Source: Branchiostoma lanceolatum | Taxonomy: Eukaryota > Chordata > Leptocardii > Amphioxiformes > Branchiostomatidae | Assembly: GCF_035083965.1 (NCBI RefSeq) | Contig: NC_089738.1 | Location: 14,658,734 to 14,722,733 of the forward strand | Reading direction: 5' to 3' | DNA length: 64,000 bases | Shown here: positions 13,901 through 28,900 of the stretch, one piece after another | Position numbering within the stretch: position 1 is the first letter of the stretch | Layout of the letters: each line of letters begins with the position of its first letter | Program-made: the position numbers and the translations under genes | The notes under the pieces: model-generated | What the model was told of the DNA's origin: nothing | Databases searched by the model: none | Seen by the model: the letters and a program-made list of their open reading frames with translations, nothing else

Positions 13901-16900
13901 GCTATGGTGGTGACATCAGGAGCTTCTGATGACAACACCCTCTACGCATTAACTGCAATGCGGAGTGCAGGCATCATCGTGTATGGGCTGGGTGTTGGCT
14001 ATGAGTTTGGGAATGCTGGAAGCACAGCATCCGGATTCAGTCATACCTTTTCGTCATCCGGATTCATCAGCAACCCGGGCAGGCTGTACCATCTTGGAAA
14101 CATGCTACCAGAAATGGTCAACAATGGTGTATATTTTTCTGTAAATCCTCACTGATTCTGGTCCACTAGCAGTAAATGGTGTATGTTGAAAGTAGCTTTA
14201 ATGTTGTGGCTTGATTTAATGTCTAATTTTGTGGTTCCCTTTTTCTTAACAGTTGGAAGTACCACTCATGTCTCCTTCAGTCTAAGTGGAGATTATGGCC
14301 CTAGTTTAAGGAACCCAGCCTCTGTGTCTTACTCTGGAGTTGTTCAGTCCTTAGATGCTGGGGTAAGATATCTACATTCAGCTTTTGCGTCTCAGTTTTC
14401 TAATGTTATAGTTGTTGTTAAAGTTCAACAGGTGTTTATGTCAGAAAAGCAGCCTTCTATTGATGTCCCTGTTACTTCTAAAAGGACTTACTTTATCAAT
14501 TGTTTCGAAAGCATTGTAATTTTCTAAACTGTCAAGTGAATCCTTCATCCATCCTTGCAACTGGCAATTTTTTTCTTGTCAGCATTCAGGGAACATGTGA
14601 TGAGGCATGTGGTTGAAAGAATTGTGAGAATTTGTAAAAATAGTGGTGAAAATTCAGAATTCTTAACTGTCAAATTATGTTTGAATTATCACAACTTCAG
14701 AAATATCAAGCATCTAGAATCATTCTTAGTATAGAGTAGATGAACATTATTTTACCTACAGATGACTATTTTGTAAGAAATTGATGTTCTTGTGTCAACT
14801 TTAGGTTGGGCCGCTTCTTCGATCTATCACTGGATTGCAGACCTCCACACTCTCAGATATCCAACCCTGGTAAGTACCAGAGTACACAGGCCTTTTTTCC
14901 ATAACTCTCTGCGACATTGAAATATTAATCATACTCAACTTTCAGCACCAGGGACAGTACCTCTCTTTGCTATTTTAATAAGACTGGTTTATTTCAATGA
15001 TCTCATTAGCAGCTGTGAGGCTGAATTGCCGAGACACAATTACATTTCATTTAAAACAACTACTTTATCAATTTAGTACTTTTGATATGAATGATATTTG
15101 TTTTCTATCAATTTAGCATCAGGAGAGCAACTGCGATTGTGATACTTTTTGTTTTGCACAAGATTAGTATTAATGTTTCTTGTGTGCTCTAGCTGCATTC
15201 CAAGAAATAAACAAGTGTTTTTTATACTACCAGGTAGCTTTAAGGAGATGATACCTGATATATTGATTGCCTAGCACCAAGGACAGGTCCCATGTAACTT
15301 TACAACAGTTTCAGCACTAAGAACAGGTCGGACCACAATGCTTTCACCATTACTTTAGGAACAATTTTGCTTCACTATTGTTTCAGCACCACAGACAGGA
15401 CTGTTGTATCTCATACCATCAATGCGTAGTACCTATTTTCACTTCCAAAGGTAGAATTTTTGTCAAACCTGTTTGTCACCTGTTAGCATTGCCCATACTT
15501 GAGCAATTTGCCTGTGTGACACCACTACCTTCTGTCTTATTGTATAGGACGGAAGGCTCAGTGTTAGCAGTGTTTGCTTTAACTGTGGCAGACTCCAGCG
15601 AAGTGAATCTTGAGGACTCCTTTACCACCGGGGGTGGCAGTGTTGGAAGTCAAGACAATTTCACAGGTAACATGTTACATCTCAACTAATTCATGTGCTG
15701 CTTGTTTAGTCCCGGCCGATGGCCGATAGATAGATAGAATTCATGTGCAAGAGGCAAAATTAACATAACCATAAAAGTTGACAAAGAAGTAGTAACCCCA
15801 ATGAATTTTTGTGAAAGGAGGAACTTTCTTGTAAAACTTCAAAATTCAAGCTAATATCATATTCATATTTTATGTACCTCCCATTGCATGTGTCTTGTCC
15901 TTCAGTCTGCAGCCATTCAGTCTGCATTGGCTGTTGTGTTTCTATGATAACCTGATAACTGCTGGAATGTGCAAAAGCCTGCACTGCCTTTAAAGCCACA
16001 CCAAACTGAATCATGTTCTCAAATTTCTACACTGTACAGCAAAGATTCTAATATTACTTTAGAGGCTCTTCTAGCAACACAAATCAGCAGTAGTGAGTAC
16101 AACTTTGGTGATTACAACATGGAAGAAGTTGGATTAAACTGTAGCACTTTTTGTGTGGCAGTTGTATTTTGCTTGGCAATTAATCTGAATCTATTTTATT
16201 TTTTCATTTCTAGCACCATCAAACCCTGACTACAGAGGAACGGAATTCATTGTTGGCTTCCCAGAGAACAATGGTCCTGACGATGCCAATCCTCAGCTCT
16301 TTGTTGTTGGCATGACGAAAACAACCAATGTCACCGTCCAGTCCAGGAGTGCTGACTTTTACCAGAGAGTGACTGTGGAGGCAGGGACAGTGCAGGTCGG
16401 TAAAGTTCATTATCTGCCAGACACTGTTTTTCTAGAATTAAAACTGTTTATCTGAACTTTGCTATTTTGTTGTTAGGTTAACTATCATGACGAACACTCA
16501 CATAACATTGCTTGAAGAACCATCCTTACATGATCTTCCTTCATGTTTGTTGAAATGCTAAGACTTGGCATTGCTTAAACATAAAGGATTTGAATTGACT
16601 ATGTAGTAGATGCTCTGAAAGATTCAGTCTTGTCACCTTCTGTCTCAAATTGTAGATAATCATTAGAAAGAGAAAGTGCAATATGTTCCTGTTTCCTTTT
16701 TCCAACATAATGTTGATATTGTCAAACAGCTAGAAATATGCATACAGTAGTGAGACTCACTTTTATGAGCTGTTGATATGTTGTTTGGATACAGTGTTAC
16801 AACAAACAGACAAACAAACCAAATTTATTAAACAATTATTTTCTATAGGCCATTGCAATTCCAAAGAGGTATGAGATCCAAGGATATGCTCTGGATGCAT

Positions 16901-19900
16901 TTGGGTTAAAGGTCACCTCAGATGAAGAGATTGCGCTGTATGGACTTTACTCCAAAACATCAGCTGCCGACGGCTTCTTGGCTTATCCTCTCGATACCCT
17001 TGGAACAGAGTACTATGCCGTCTGCCTGCCGCCATCAGCTTCAGAACCTTCCTTGATCACAGTCATCGGCACAGTTGATGGTACGGCAGTGTATGTGACT
17101 GTCTCTGCCCCTGCAACTTTCACTGGCATCATGTATCAACCTGGGCAGATCATCAGGTTCTTCCTGAATGCCCAACAGACGGCACAGATCCAAAGTTCTG
17201 GTGACCTCACAGGCTCCTACATCACTGTAAGTTCTGTGTCGGTTTAAACTTTTGGGAGATGAGTCACTTCAGAAGAGGTATAGAAGATGTCAGATGGATC
17301 ATCAAAAACGTGTCTGCTGTTTGCATAGTTTAGAGATAATCTTTTGTGGAATTGTAAAAGATCTGTTATGATTTATTTAAAAGTTGATAAACCAAGTGTT
17401 AGTATTGTATCTATTTTGACAGTTTTGTTGTCAAAGTTCCTCTTAAACCCCAAATCTGGCGACCTTTCTTCATTTTTGATGTCCTTTTGTTGTTTCAGGC
17501 CGATTCAGACATTGTGGTGTACAGTGGCAATAAGTTCACCCAGATTGCCGGTGCAGCCGATGACGGAGGCTACCTGATTCAGCAAATTCCTCCTGTAGAA
17601 ACCTGGGGGAGGGAATTTGTCACAGTTCCCATCGCTGGACGTACTGTTGGGGATATCTACCGCTTTGTGGCTGCCAGCGACAACACAGTAGTCACCATCA
17701 GTGGCCAGGATTATAACCTCAATAGGGGGGAATTTTACGACTACCTTCCAACCACGGAGGAATTCCAGTACATCAATTCCTCTGCTCCCGTCATGGCAGT
17801 GTTGTTTGGGGATCCAGGCCATAATGAGTATGCAGCCTCAGGCCCGTTCATGATGGTCGTTGCGCCACTGGAGCAGACTGCCTCGGATTACACCTTCACC
17901 GCAGCAGCTTTCAACACCACTTCCTCAGCCACGTACATGGCCAGCATTGCTGTAAAGGACAGTGAGAGGTTAGGGATGTACGTAGATGGCAACAACATTG
18001 GCAGTTTACCAGGTAAGGATTGCATAAGTACACTTATGATTTCCTGGGATCAAAATTATTCTTACACTGCCAGGCACGATTGTGTGAGTGTCATAACAGA
18101 TCAAAATGTTAGAAGTGAATCAACTTGATTTGTCTCTGATGGCAATTTCAGAAGTCATCTTTAAAAATGTTGGAGTTGACTTCAACTAAGTTGCCAGCAG
18201 ATCTTAGATCCTCCCACAATATTGTTGAACAGTGATGTTTCTGATTTAGGGAGAAAAGATTTGCTGTTCCTGTTTTCAGAGCTTAGTTAAGTGCCCAGAA
18301 GTGGTCTGTTGCCTTTCTCTGAGGAACAACAGCTAAAAAATAAAAATTGGAAAAATGTTTTTCCATAGGATATGGTCCTTGTTAAGCTGTGGCTATGTTA
18401 GATGAATGATTTTGAAATTAGTAATTTCTTGCACTCAAGTCAATCCATGTTTCTCCTCAGGTTGGCAGTCTGTGCAGGGCAGGGACTTGGCGGCTGTGTC
18501 CTTTGAGATCACTCCTGGTCCCCACCGTGTCCGCCATCTCTCCCCAAATGTCCACTTTGCCGTGTACGTCACTGGCTTCACTGACATGGAGTCATACGGC
18601 TACCCTGCTGGAATGCTGCTGGCTGACTTATCTGGTGTGTTAAAAGAATCGTTATTGATGTTCCTCTTTCTGTGTTTATTTCTTTTAAAAATGCCAAGTT
18701 TCATTTTACCTGGACTATTGTAAATGTAAATATTATAGTGCTTTGGGGGTTCTGAAGCTGTTTTTTTAATGCAGCAGTGATAAAGGAAGGCTTTGTAATA
18801 CAAAAATCTCTAAGAATCCAAGAATGACATTAGTTCTTATTATTATATAGTAACCAGTACTGTACCAAGCTCTCTTTGTGGTTGATTTTGACCTTCTCCC
18901 TTCTGCCTAACTCTGTAACCAATAGAGAATGGGGTGCCAAATGGCCACTTCAGTGTGCCTGTTGGTTCAAAATCTGATGATTCTTAATTTTTTTATGAAA
19001 TGACCTTTTCTTCAGCTTGCACAAACACAACACCAGCAATCAATGATGGTGTGGATAATGACTGTGATGGACGAACAGATGAGGAGATCCCAAATGGCCT
19101 GGATGATGATCAGGATGGGATGGTTGATGAGGACACCTCAGTATATCTGGTGAGCTTCATGCAACTTAAGAATCAGAAGAATTTCAAAGATTACTGTACA
19201 TTAGAAAACTGGAGAATGTTTTTGTTTTTCTGGCTGAATCTCTTGTTTGAACTTTGTAAATTCTTCAACAACTTTCTCTTCTCCATTCCTCCGTACTCAA
19301 TTGTAAGTTTAACACCTTTGGATAAAGTTCTATTCAATGGTTTAGACAGGTTATAAATAATACACTTGACTTTGACATGTCTGTTGCTTGTAATGAAATT
19401 TGTCAGTCTATGACTATAACAGATAATCTATTGTCCCTCCTGAGTTTATAAAGAGCTGCATGTTCATATAATTCTGTTCCCCAGTGCTCCCCCAACCCTT
19501 GTGAGAACGGAGGTGTGTGCACAGAGTCAGTTGACCAACGTTCCCCTGAATGTGATTGCAGACCAGGATTTGTAGGGACTTTCTGCCATGTTCAGCTTGG
19601 TGAGTATTTTTTAACACATACATTTGCTGCTGGATAAACTTGCAGCTTTACTTGTATGCAATTGATCCTGATGTTTGTGAAGACTCATATTTTTATCTTC
19701 ATCGAATGAGCAAGTCTTCACACGCTCCAATTATTTCACCTGTTTTGGAAGTTTTACCTGGTACAGTGCACATGTCCATGCTTTTAACATGTACACAATG
19801 TACATTTGTAATAATGCTTAATGTTTAATGTGTGCTGCTGTTGATCTTCTATTGAAGTAAAGAGTAGATATCTGGGTGCTTAGTCAAGTAGGTGAACCTC

Positions 19901-22900
19901 AACTGCTTGCATACTGGGAAGTTCTGGCCTCACTCTGTTTGTCTTAGTTTGTGTGGATAGAAAAATTGCTTTAATTTGTTTTCAAATTTGCAAAGCACAC
20001 ATTTTTGGGCTTTGAATTTGGCATTCATTTTTTTGGGTATTCTTGCTCTCTTCCAGCCCTGCAGTCAGTAGAGGGCCCCACCTGGTTGAACACCAGTGGC
20101 TGGGTGGTGGTGAGTTCTGTGGGTGGTGAAGCTAACCTGACCATTGATGGGAACAATGCCAGCTACTGGGAGCCAGACCCAGTCCAACTGATGTCTGCTC
20201 GAGCCACAGGATCTTTCTACCTGGAGTTGGATCTGGAAGAGGTACATTTGTATGCATGCTCGTATTTTCTTTAGGATATTCATGATGATTGTTCCTGGTG
20301 TTTAACTTCTATACAACATGTAGTACTACATAATCGTCATGATTTGTGCTGTACAGTGGATTGTCTTTGACTGTGGCTTGAATATTTATGCTACTTTAGT
20401 CTGGTAACCATACCTTTGGGAGCTTTTTGGTACCTCTATAGTACTGAGAGTGTTCCCCACCTGCCCAGTTCATTAGCACATTACGGCATTGGTTTCAATT
20501 ACTTCGCGGCAGTCATTAGAGAGGCCGACTGGAAAGATAGGCTGACAGAGAAAGACCAATGCTTAGTAGAACATAGGTGGGTAAAACTAAGATAGCCCAT
20601 AGAGAATAGTTACCTGAAGCTAACATGATTTCAACTTTTCTTTTGTTAGCACTACCAACTGGACAGGTTAAGCCTCACCATCCCAGCCTTGTCAGGAGGT
20701 TCCACTGACATCAGTTTCCAGCTGTGGATGCTGCAGTATGGGATGGCAGGAGCAGATGGAGTCGTCTGGAGGGATGCAAGAACCTTCTTCTTATCACGAG
20801 AACAAAGTTCCTGGACATGGGAGTTTAGAGGCAAGTAATCTTTTATCATGAGATGCCTAGCAATTTATTCACCAGTCCTGTACTTGATGTATCTGATGCA
20901 AATTGAATGGTTATCATTTTTATACCAGAACAAGGAAAAAGTATCACCCTTTCTAAGAAAACTTCTAGAATTATGTTAAAAGATAACTTAGAAGCAGCTG
21001 TTGTCTTTATTTGAAGTGACCAAAATCTTCTGAATCTTGTCATGAACAACTAAATGGTTTTTTTCCAATACATAAGTGTTGTATGCAACTTTGTGATGAA
21101 AGAGGCCTATCAGAGCAAACAGCCCTGAAGATTTGGTTGCTTTTGGTCGCTTAACATTTTTACACAGGATACCAAGTTATGGTCAGTTATGGCCTTTATC
21201 TTTGTTGTCACTTCACTGTGTGATACCTGTTACCTCTCTGTAGGTTTCCGTGCGACTGGAAGGTACTGGAGACTGGTGATGCCGTTGGACAGGCAGAGTG
21301 GCTCCCTGGCTGCAATCGCTGAGGTTCAGTTGAGGGGACAAGTTGGTATGTGCAGTAACTTATGCGGTGTATCTATGAGGATAATAAACTTCAAGTCATT
21401 CTGTTGCTCTCTTCCACCCGTCTCATCGGATTATAAGCAAAACATAGAAGTTTTCCACAGCCTACTTTCACAAGCATGGTTTTTGTTCTGCATGAACTTC
21501 CAAAAAAGACCTTGTTAGCTTAGCAAGCACTTCTACATGTATACAAGTCCAACAGATGTGGTAATATGGTTGAATGATATACTAAACTCTTTTGTTCTCA
21601 TATTTATGATATGCATTATTAGCATCAAATAGTGACATTTATTTGTTTCCATTCCTGAAGTTGTGGCCCAGCAGACGAGCATGCTTGAACTGCCCCGGAG
21701 CCTGGTTCCCCGGCTTCATGACATATCACCCATGCAGTTCATCAACGTGAAGACAATGGTGGAGACCAATGTATGTTTCATTCCCTTGATGTTATACAAT
21801 TATGACTAGTTCCTATATGTATTCTCACATTTTGTTCAAGGTAAGATCCGTACAAAAAAGCTCCAGGCTTATACAAAATGTACGTCATGCTGTTGTTTTC
21901 ATGCATTATAATATCAAATTCATTTTGTGTTTGTGTAGCTGATGGAGCTGTTTGGAACAGATGCGGGCCTGTGCTGCCAGATTTACTCTATCCAGGTCTT
22001 CAAAGCCAATGTCAGGTGGGTTAATGGAATGTCACAGAGAAAGTGATGAAAGTTATAGCCTCTGAATGAAGATACTATAAGATTGCATTTTCATGAACAT
22101 TCTTGCATAAAGACTTAGTAAACCTTTACTGTGAGTTGCTTATGTGTCAATTGTCAAGTAAAACTGAGTTTGAAAGGGTACATGGTTGAATGGATTTCTA
22201 AAAAAAAACAGATGTTACATTGACTCATTAAATCTCTTGTAATACACCCGTTTTCAACAGAAGGACTCTAATGCAAGTCCAGATTGAAGATGGCAGAGAG
22301 AATTTTCTTAAGCACTCAAATTGCTTTACACAATCCTTATCTATTATCCTCTATATTTGTCCTTGCAGATATGCCAATGCAGTGAATGTCCAGATCCGCC
22401 TGACCTACCGTGCCACCATGACCAACTTCCTGACTGTGTCCAGCCAGCTGCAAACTGCTGCCTCCACCGGGGCTGTCGGTTCTCTGACTGTTACTGGCTA
22501 CCAGGCATCCATGCCAGGACAAAACAGTAGGTTCAATGACTACTAGTCTAGTGACACACCTTACAAACCACTCATAACCGATAATTTCATTCAAAAGCAA
22601 AGAATTTACTGATCAGACAAGATAACTTTGAAATTCCTGCTTTCTGGTTATTTTCTCATGGTTTGTGTACTATTGAATAATCTTTTAAATTGAACTGAAG
22701 AAATGTCTTCTGTACTTCAATTGGCTGAAATTTAGAATTTTCAGTACCATACAGTATCATGTATCTTGAGTTGTAACCTTTGAAGATTTTAATCAGCTAT
22801 CAGTAACCTATTACATGTGAATTAATGCAACTTGTTTTACTCAGTGTTTTATCTCATTTGATCTCATTTGATCCGTTAGTCATTGAAGGGTTTCAATTAG

Positions 22901-25900
22901 CTGTCATAATTAATTTATTATGGGTAGCTTGATATAACTTGTCATTGACTGTTCTGCTCAGTGTGTCATCTCACTTGGTCTGTTCCATACAGTCAACTTG
23001 GTGTCCACACCTCTGGATCTGGTGTTCATGTTGGATGGATCTGACAGTGTGACTCCACAGAGCTTTTGGAGGGCAAAGGCATTCTTGAGAAGTGTTATTG
23101 GGGAGTTCCGGCTAGGGCCTCAGTATACACAGGTTTGGGAATTTACCTCCTTTACCTATCAAATCCCGCCAGCAGAATTTTCCAATTACTCATTAAATCT
23201 GATTGTTCAATATGCGTTAGCCTCAATGGAATAGGAAATTGCTGGAATGGTTCAAGAATGCAAAATTCATCTGGGCACAGCAATGCCACTGTACAGTTGA
23301 ACTATTGCAGTACAGTTATGTTCAAATTACAAAGAATATTCTAGACTTGCATTCATGGGATGTTTTTTCTAACATGATAATTGTATGCAATCATATGGCC
23401 ATTCTGAAATAGAAAAGGTGATTATACAGAAGTTTAGCATTAAATGTGTTGATTGTGTTTCAACAAAATCCAGGTGTCAGTTTTCCAGTACGGTGGTGAA
23501 GTTCGCCAGGAGTTCACTCTGAGCTCATACCAAGACCACAGAGCTCTTGCTGCCGGGCTTGCAGCCATAACACAACTGTCAGGTCCCAGGCGAACTGGGG
23601 CTGCTCTGCAGTATGCTGTCAGGAATGGATTCTCAGCACCAAATGGTGGCGGACGGAATGTTGGGAAGGTTCTTATCTTTTTTTTGTGGCAATATCAGAT
23701 TATCACTTTCTAACTTTTGTTTTGTGTTCTTTATTCTGTAAGGGGATATATACAAATGGACCTTGAACCTTGGATGTAGTGTTAGCAGTTACTGTAAATC
23801 ACTTTGATATAGCGGCAGGAAAATATAGCGGTTGGGGGAAAATGGAGTAGGTCACGGCACTTCATTTTAATGGTGGGAACAAATTACTGGCTTGAATATT
23901 AGTGATCAAATATTAGCGATGATGAAATTTTAGCTGTTAACTAGTGACAGTTAAATCAGCTAAAATTAAGTTACAGTTAACAAATCAAGAATTACAGTAT
24001 TTCAGGTCCTCTCTTGAAGAGCTGTTTGTTTGTTTGTTTTGCATGACTGTACCTTTAGTTGAAACACACTGTTTTGTAAGTACTAGCTGTGTAAGACTGG
24101 ACAGTAAGGTTTGATTCACTCACACCGGGAAGGAACCCCACTCTTTTCAGTAGGTGTGGCGGAATCTTTGATGTGCTCAAGGTGTACATTTACTAATAGT
24201 TGTACTAATCAAAACTTTCCCCCTGTAGGTTCTGGTCCTTCTTTCAACCGGAGTGTCTGCAGATTCAGTGCAGCAGGCAGCTAACGATGCTGCCCGGGCT
24301 GGCATTGTTGTCTACGCCATTGGAGTTGGAGTGGGACCATCCATCAACATGTATCAACTGCAGGGAATAGCACTGAGTGCCTCCACTGTGTACACAGTCA
24401 ACAACTTCTACTCACTTGCAGGCTTTAGGGATGAGCTATCAAGAAGATTCTATGCTGGTAGGTCATTTACATTCATGCGTGGAGTGTTTTGAGTTTGATA
24501 GCAGATTACCAGACCCTTCAAAGAGGGTATAATCCCCAAATTTGGATAAGATAATTTCTGAATTGACATATTCAAGTTGTGTAAGGTGAAAAGAGTCAGT
24601 TAGATGTCACAGGCCAGTACTCTCATCTCCCAAATAAACGTACCGGTACGTTTATTTTTTTCAGCCTCAAAATCCACCCAGTACGTTCTTATTTTGGACG
24701 GTACGTTTATTGTTTTTTTGAAAATCCATCGGGGCTTTGCTTACCAGAGATCCCCTTTATATCGAAAGTTTAGTTTTTTTTTCATATTCCCCCGATATTT
24801 TTGCTCCTAAATCGCTATTTTTCGACCAAATGACGTGGATTTCCCCGCCGATACAATGACCCGGCATTTGTGAAACCCTGGCGGTACTAACATATCAGTC
24901 GATCTCGCTACAAAGTAACGTTGTTATTAGGAGAAAATAAGACGGCACACTGAAGTTTTGAAATGTATTTTTCATATAAACAACTTTGACAGTCTCTGTT
25001 TACATCGTAAACCAAAGCACGCTGATCAGAAAACAAATTACATGTATATGTTGCCAGCGGCACACAATGTTTCAATTCAAGTACACATGTAAAATTACTC
25101 ACGTGAGATCAAGGAGGTTAAAATACAGCCTTTCCCAAAAACTTTGAAACGCTAAAAACAACACCTTGTAAAAATTGTGTCTAAGCATTAGAAACTGTAT
25201 AATCACTTTAAAAATATACTAAAACATTTCAATCCTACCACAAACATGTACATTTAGTCCTTCGAAATCGCCACAGTAAAGACGCAGGGCAGTGATAGTC
25301 CGTGGGAATGTTTCTCATGCATGGCAGAGCTCACCTCGAAGAAGGGGAAACAACTTTTTTTGATCTATAAATAAAACTCTTTTGCCTCAGTCAGAAATGT
25401 GCATGACAATTTAACAAAAATAATTTTCCATAGTTAAGTCTATACACAAAATTAGATTGCAATCTGGTCACCGTTCTTATGACATAAAAATGCTTTTAAA
25501 AAGATCACTCCTCTACAGAGAGAGTGCCGAGGCTTTCCAAGAAATTTGCGTGTAAGCCCCGCCCCTTACTGTGTTGGTGCCGCTACCATGGCTACTGTCT
25601 GGCTCACCCTTTCACAGGCCCTTTGATGTGTAACATGAGAACCCTGTGGTTTGTTGCCACCAAACCTCCATGTTGCAACATTGTACAAGCCTGAGGCATC
25701 TAATTAACAAATTTGTTGACAATTTAGTCTCTCAAAATGAAAGTTTTTTTCTACATACAAGGGTAATTTTTGGATTTGAAATTATTTGCATTGCAACAAC
25801 ACTGAACCAAGGACAATATATGATAATGTCCTTAACATTATATAATAATGTGATTTTGTTCTATATGCAATGCATGACACGATAAATGGCAAGTTCCTCC

Positions 25901-28900
25901 TTTTCTATATGGCTTTTACATATAAGTAATACTTTCACTGAGCATATATTCAGGATATTGTAATTTTCTGTTCAAGTTCTAGATGTTGATACATATCTGA
26001 AAAAAGAGTAGACTCTGAGTCTGAAGGTGTGAAGTGAACTGAGAAGTTTGGCGACTACTTGTGTTTGATGATGTCACTTTATGCAATTTTCCTTGATCAC
26101 TTGCTTCAATTTCCAAGTAGAAAATGCATGTATCATGTACATTTTCACTTGTTGAAAATTGAAAGCACCGTTGGCCCCCGGTTAGGGGTCAAAGCGGGGA
26201 ACCTATGCCCAATTTTTCCAAACATTTTGCATACTATACATTTACGTGTTACAAAGAGTAGGGGTCCTTTCCAGTGTGAGTGTATCAAACCTTACAGTCT
26301 AGTCAGGGTTGACATCTTGAAAATGTGATAGTCACCTGTTATGTCAATCTTTCCACAAATGTGGTAAATCTCAATAAGTAAATCAGGCATAAACGAATAA
26401 AAAGAACCTACCTGCTTATCATCTCGTTTCCCGAGGACAGATTATTAGTAGCATGGACACAGTTTATGTGTCAATTTGGTCATTTTCCAGGGGGTATGTT
26501 TATTCCGGGGGGTACGTTTATTAGATTTTGAAGATTTGTCCGGGGGGTATGTTTATTCCGGGGGGTATGTTTATTTGGGAGATGAGAGTACATTAAGCCT
26601 GAGTGATAGACCTTTTCCACTATTCTGGCTACTGTCACTTTATAGATAACCACATGCTAAATACTAGTCGCTCTTTTTGTTTTTGAAGCAATCATAAATC
26701 ATCTACATGCACTGGTTGCACTGGTTTTTGAGGTAGTCTTCATGTTTATGATAAGTTCTTTTTTAATGAATTTGGGGCATTGTGACAGTCAATTTCTCCA
26801 TTTTGTTTCAGATTTGCTGCCCTCCTACACTACTGTCAGCCTGTCAGTGAACTCATCGCTTGGACTCACACGCAACCCTACCACCCTGAACTATGCTGTG
26901 GCTCAGGCTACTTTGATTTCTGCTGTAAGTTTCATGTTTCAGTATTCAATTCTATTCAATTTAGTTCTAATCAATGCCTTTATTTAGATGCCATAGTTCA
27001 TGATTTGGTTATATAGCCACTTTTTAAAGAGCTAACGGTAATGAGTTATACAATGCAGTTACTTACTTGAGGACAACCAACAATGCAAAATATTGATCTT
27101 ATGGAAAGAAGATATAGTCTATAAAGTTTTTTCAACCTTCTCCCTGCTAAGGCAGCCTATTGGTGCTTTTTTTACTGTGCTAGGTAGACTTAGTAGAAAG
27201 ATTTGACATCTTGGTTTCTGTATGATTCTGCACAGTCCTGTACTGCAGTGCATGGATGACGATATTGAACCTGACTTGAGTTGGAAACTGTGCACTATCA
27301 CAGTTGTAGTCTTGGATATCTTCAAGTTGACAGTTTTATTTTCACTCCTCCGATCCAAATGTCTTCCACAGGTGCACACACAGCTCATGGGTGTGGCTGG
27401 TGTACGGGCTGTCCAGCTTGTGGACCTCACTGAGAAGTAAGTCGTACAAATGTATTATGAACTAATGATATGGATCTTTTGGTGTTCAGCTTTGTTAATG
27501 ATCAATTAATTTTGTTACTTTGATAATCTACAATGTCATCTACTAATCATAATCATAATAAACCTACTTGCCATAGTTGCAAGAAATGATTCAGGATACC
27601 ATTTACTGAATGACAGATAAGTTACATGAGGTGGGAATGAAAAGAAGGAAGAAAATCATGATGTGCAAAGTTAGAGATTGTTGTAGATCAAACAGGTGAT
27701 TGTGTTTTGAATACAACTTCAATTTGGCAACGGTTACAACAAAATGTACATGTTGTATTGCTGCAGTGCAATGGGTGGGAGTGCTGTGTTCAGACTCTAC
27801 ACAACATACTACACAGACTTCACAGCACTGCGTGCACGTCTGGCAGGTGGGGGTGTGACGGGTGGTCGCACTGTGGGCAGCAGCATGGCAATGTCCAAAG
27901 GTGAGTCGTAACACATGTTGTACTGAAAAAACAACAGTCTCAAGATACACTTCAAATGTTTGTCAGGTTTTCATTTTTTCTAAAACTTTGATGTGATAAT
28001 GGATAGGATATGATTTCATCATCGTCATTCCAGGATGGTATCGCTCCTATGAAGAAACACCTCCCTTGACTGACTCCAGTCTTTTCTGAGTCTCACAGGT
28101 CTTGGCCATGATATGATTCAGGCAATGCTAAAGCATTGTTAGTAAGAGACCATATTAGACTCACTCCCCCCCCCCCTGTTGTATATATATAGACTCTTTC
28201 AGGGACCTCCGAGGAGGTGACGGATTTATGACGAGTACAGACATGAATTTACTTAAGACCTCATGGTACTGTCTGCATGGTCTGTGAGCGCTCCTTGATC
28301 TAAGACTGGAGATTCACCTAGGGGTGAGGGACAGGCTAGAAATGGCTCGTTACAGTATGATATTTGAATACCTTTCCCTTTCTAATCTAAGGTCTATTTC
28401 TTGGTTCCACAGCATTGAGTACATCTGGCCGGGAGTTTCTGGTGGCCTTCACAGGGAATGATCCTGCAGACATGACAAACCCTCGTTTGTACATTTCAAG
28501 TAGCGGTGGACGAAACACCTCAGTCACTGTCTCTGCAGACCTTGGAGGCTTCCAGGTATTTTTTATACAACAATGTATGTTTTTATGAAAGAGTGCAGCA
28601 GCCCTAGAAATCTACCCACATTAATGTTAAATTTTGTATTATTTGATCTTGGACTTATCAAATGTGCTGAAATTGAATGTAAGTAGCTGTTGCTGTCAGA
28701 CATTGTAAAGAGCTGCTGTAAAAAAATAAATAAAAAATTCTGTGTTATGAATTCTTTATCACACTTTCTTTACTTAAACTTGATGTTGTACATACCCAAA
28801 AGGAACAATATTATTTAGCCCAATTTTCTCCCCTTTTTAGACCACTGTGACTGTGTCTGGGAGCCAGGTTGTCATGGTGGAGGTTCCAAATGATCTTGTG

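Noticed and set aside
20835-20836. GT donor four bases after the GC donor
   Set aside because: It would end exon 32 in phase 2, incompatible with exon 33, which must receive one base.
24458-26811. A hidden coding exon or second gene start inside the largest intron
   Set aside because: The interval is nearly all transposon; no frame with splice sites and domain similarity was found.
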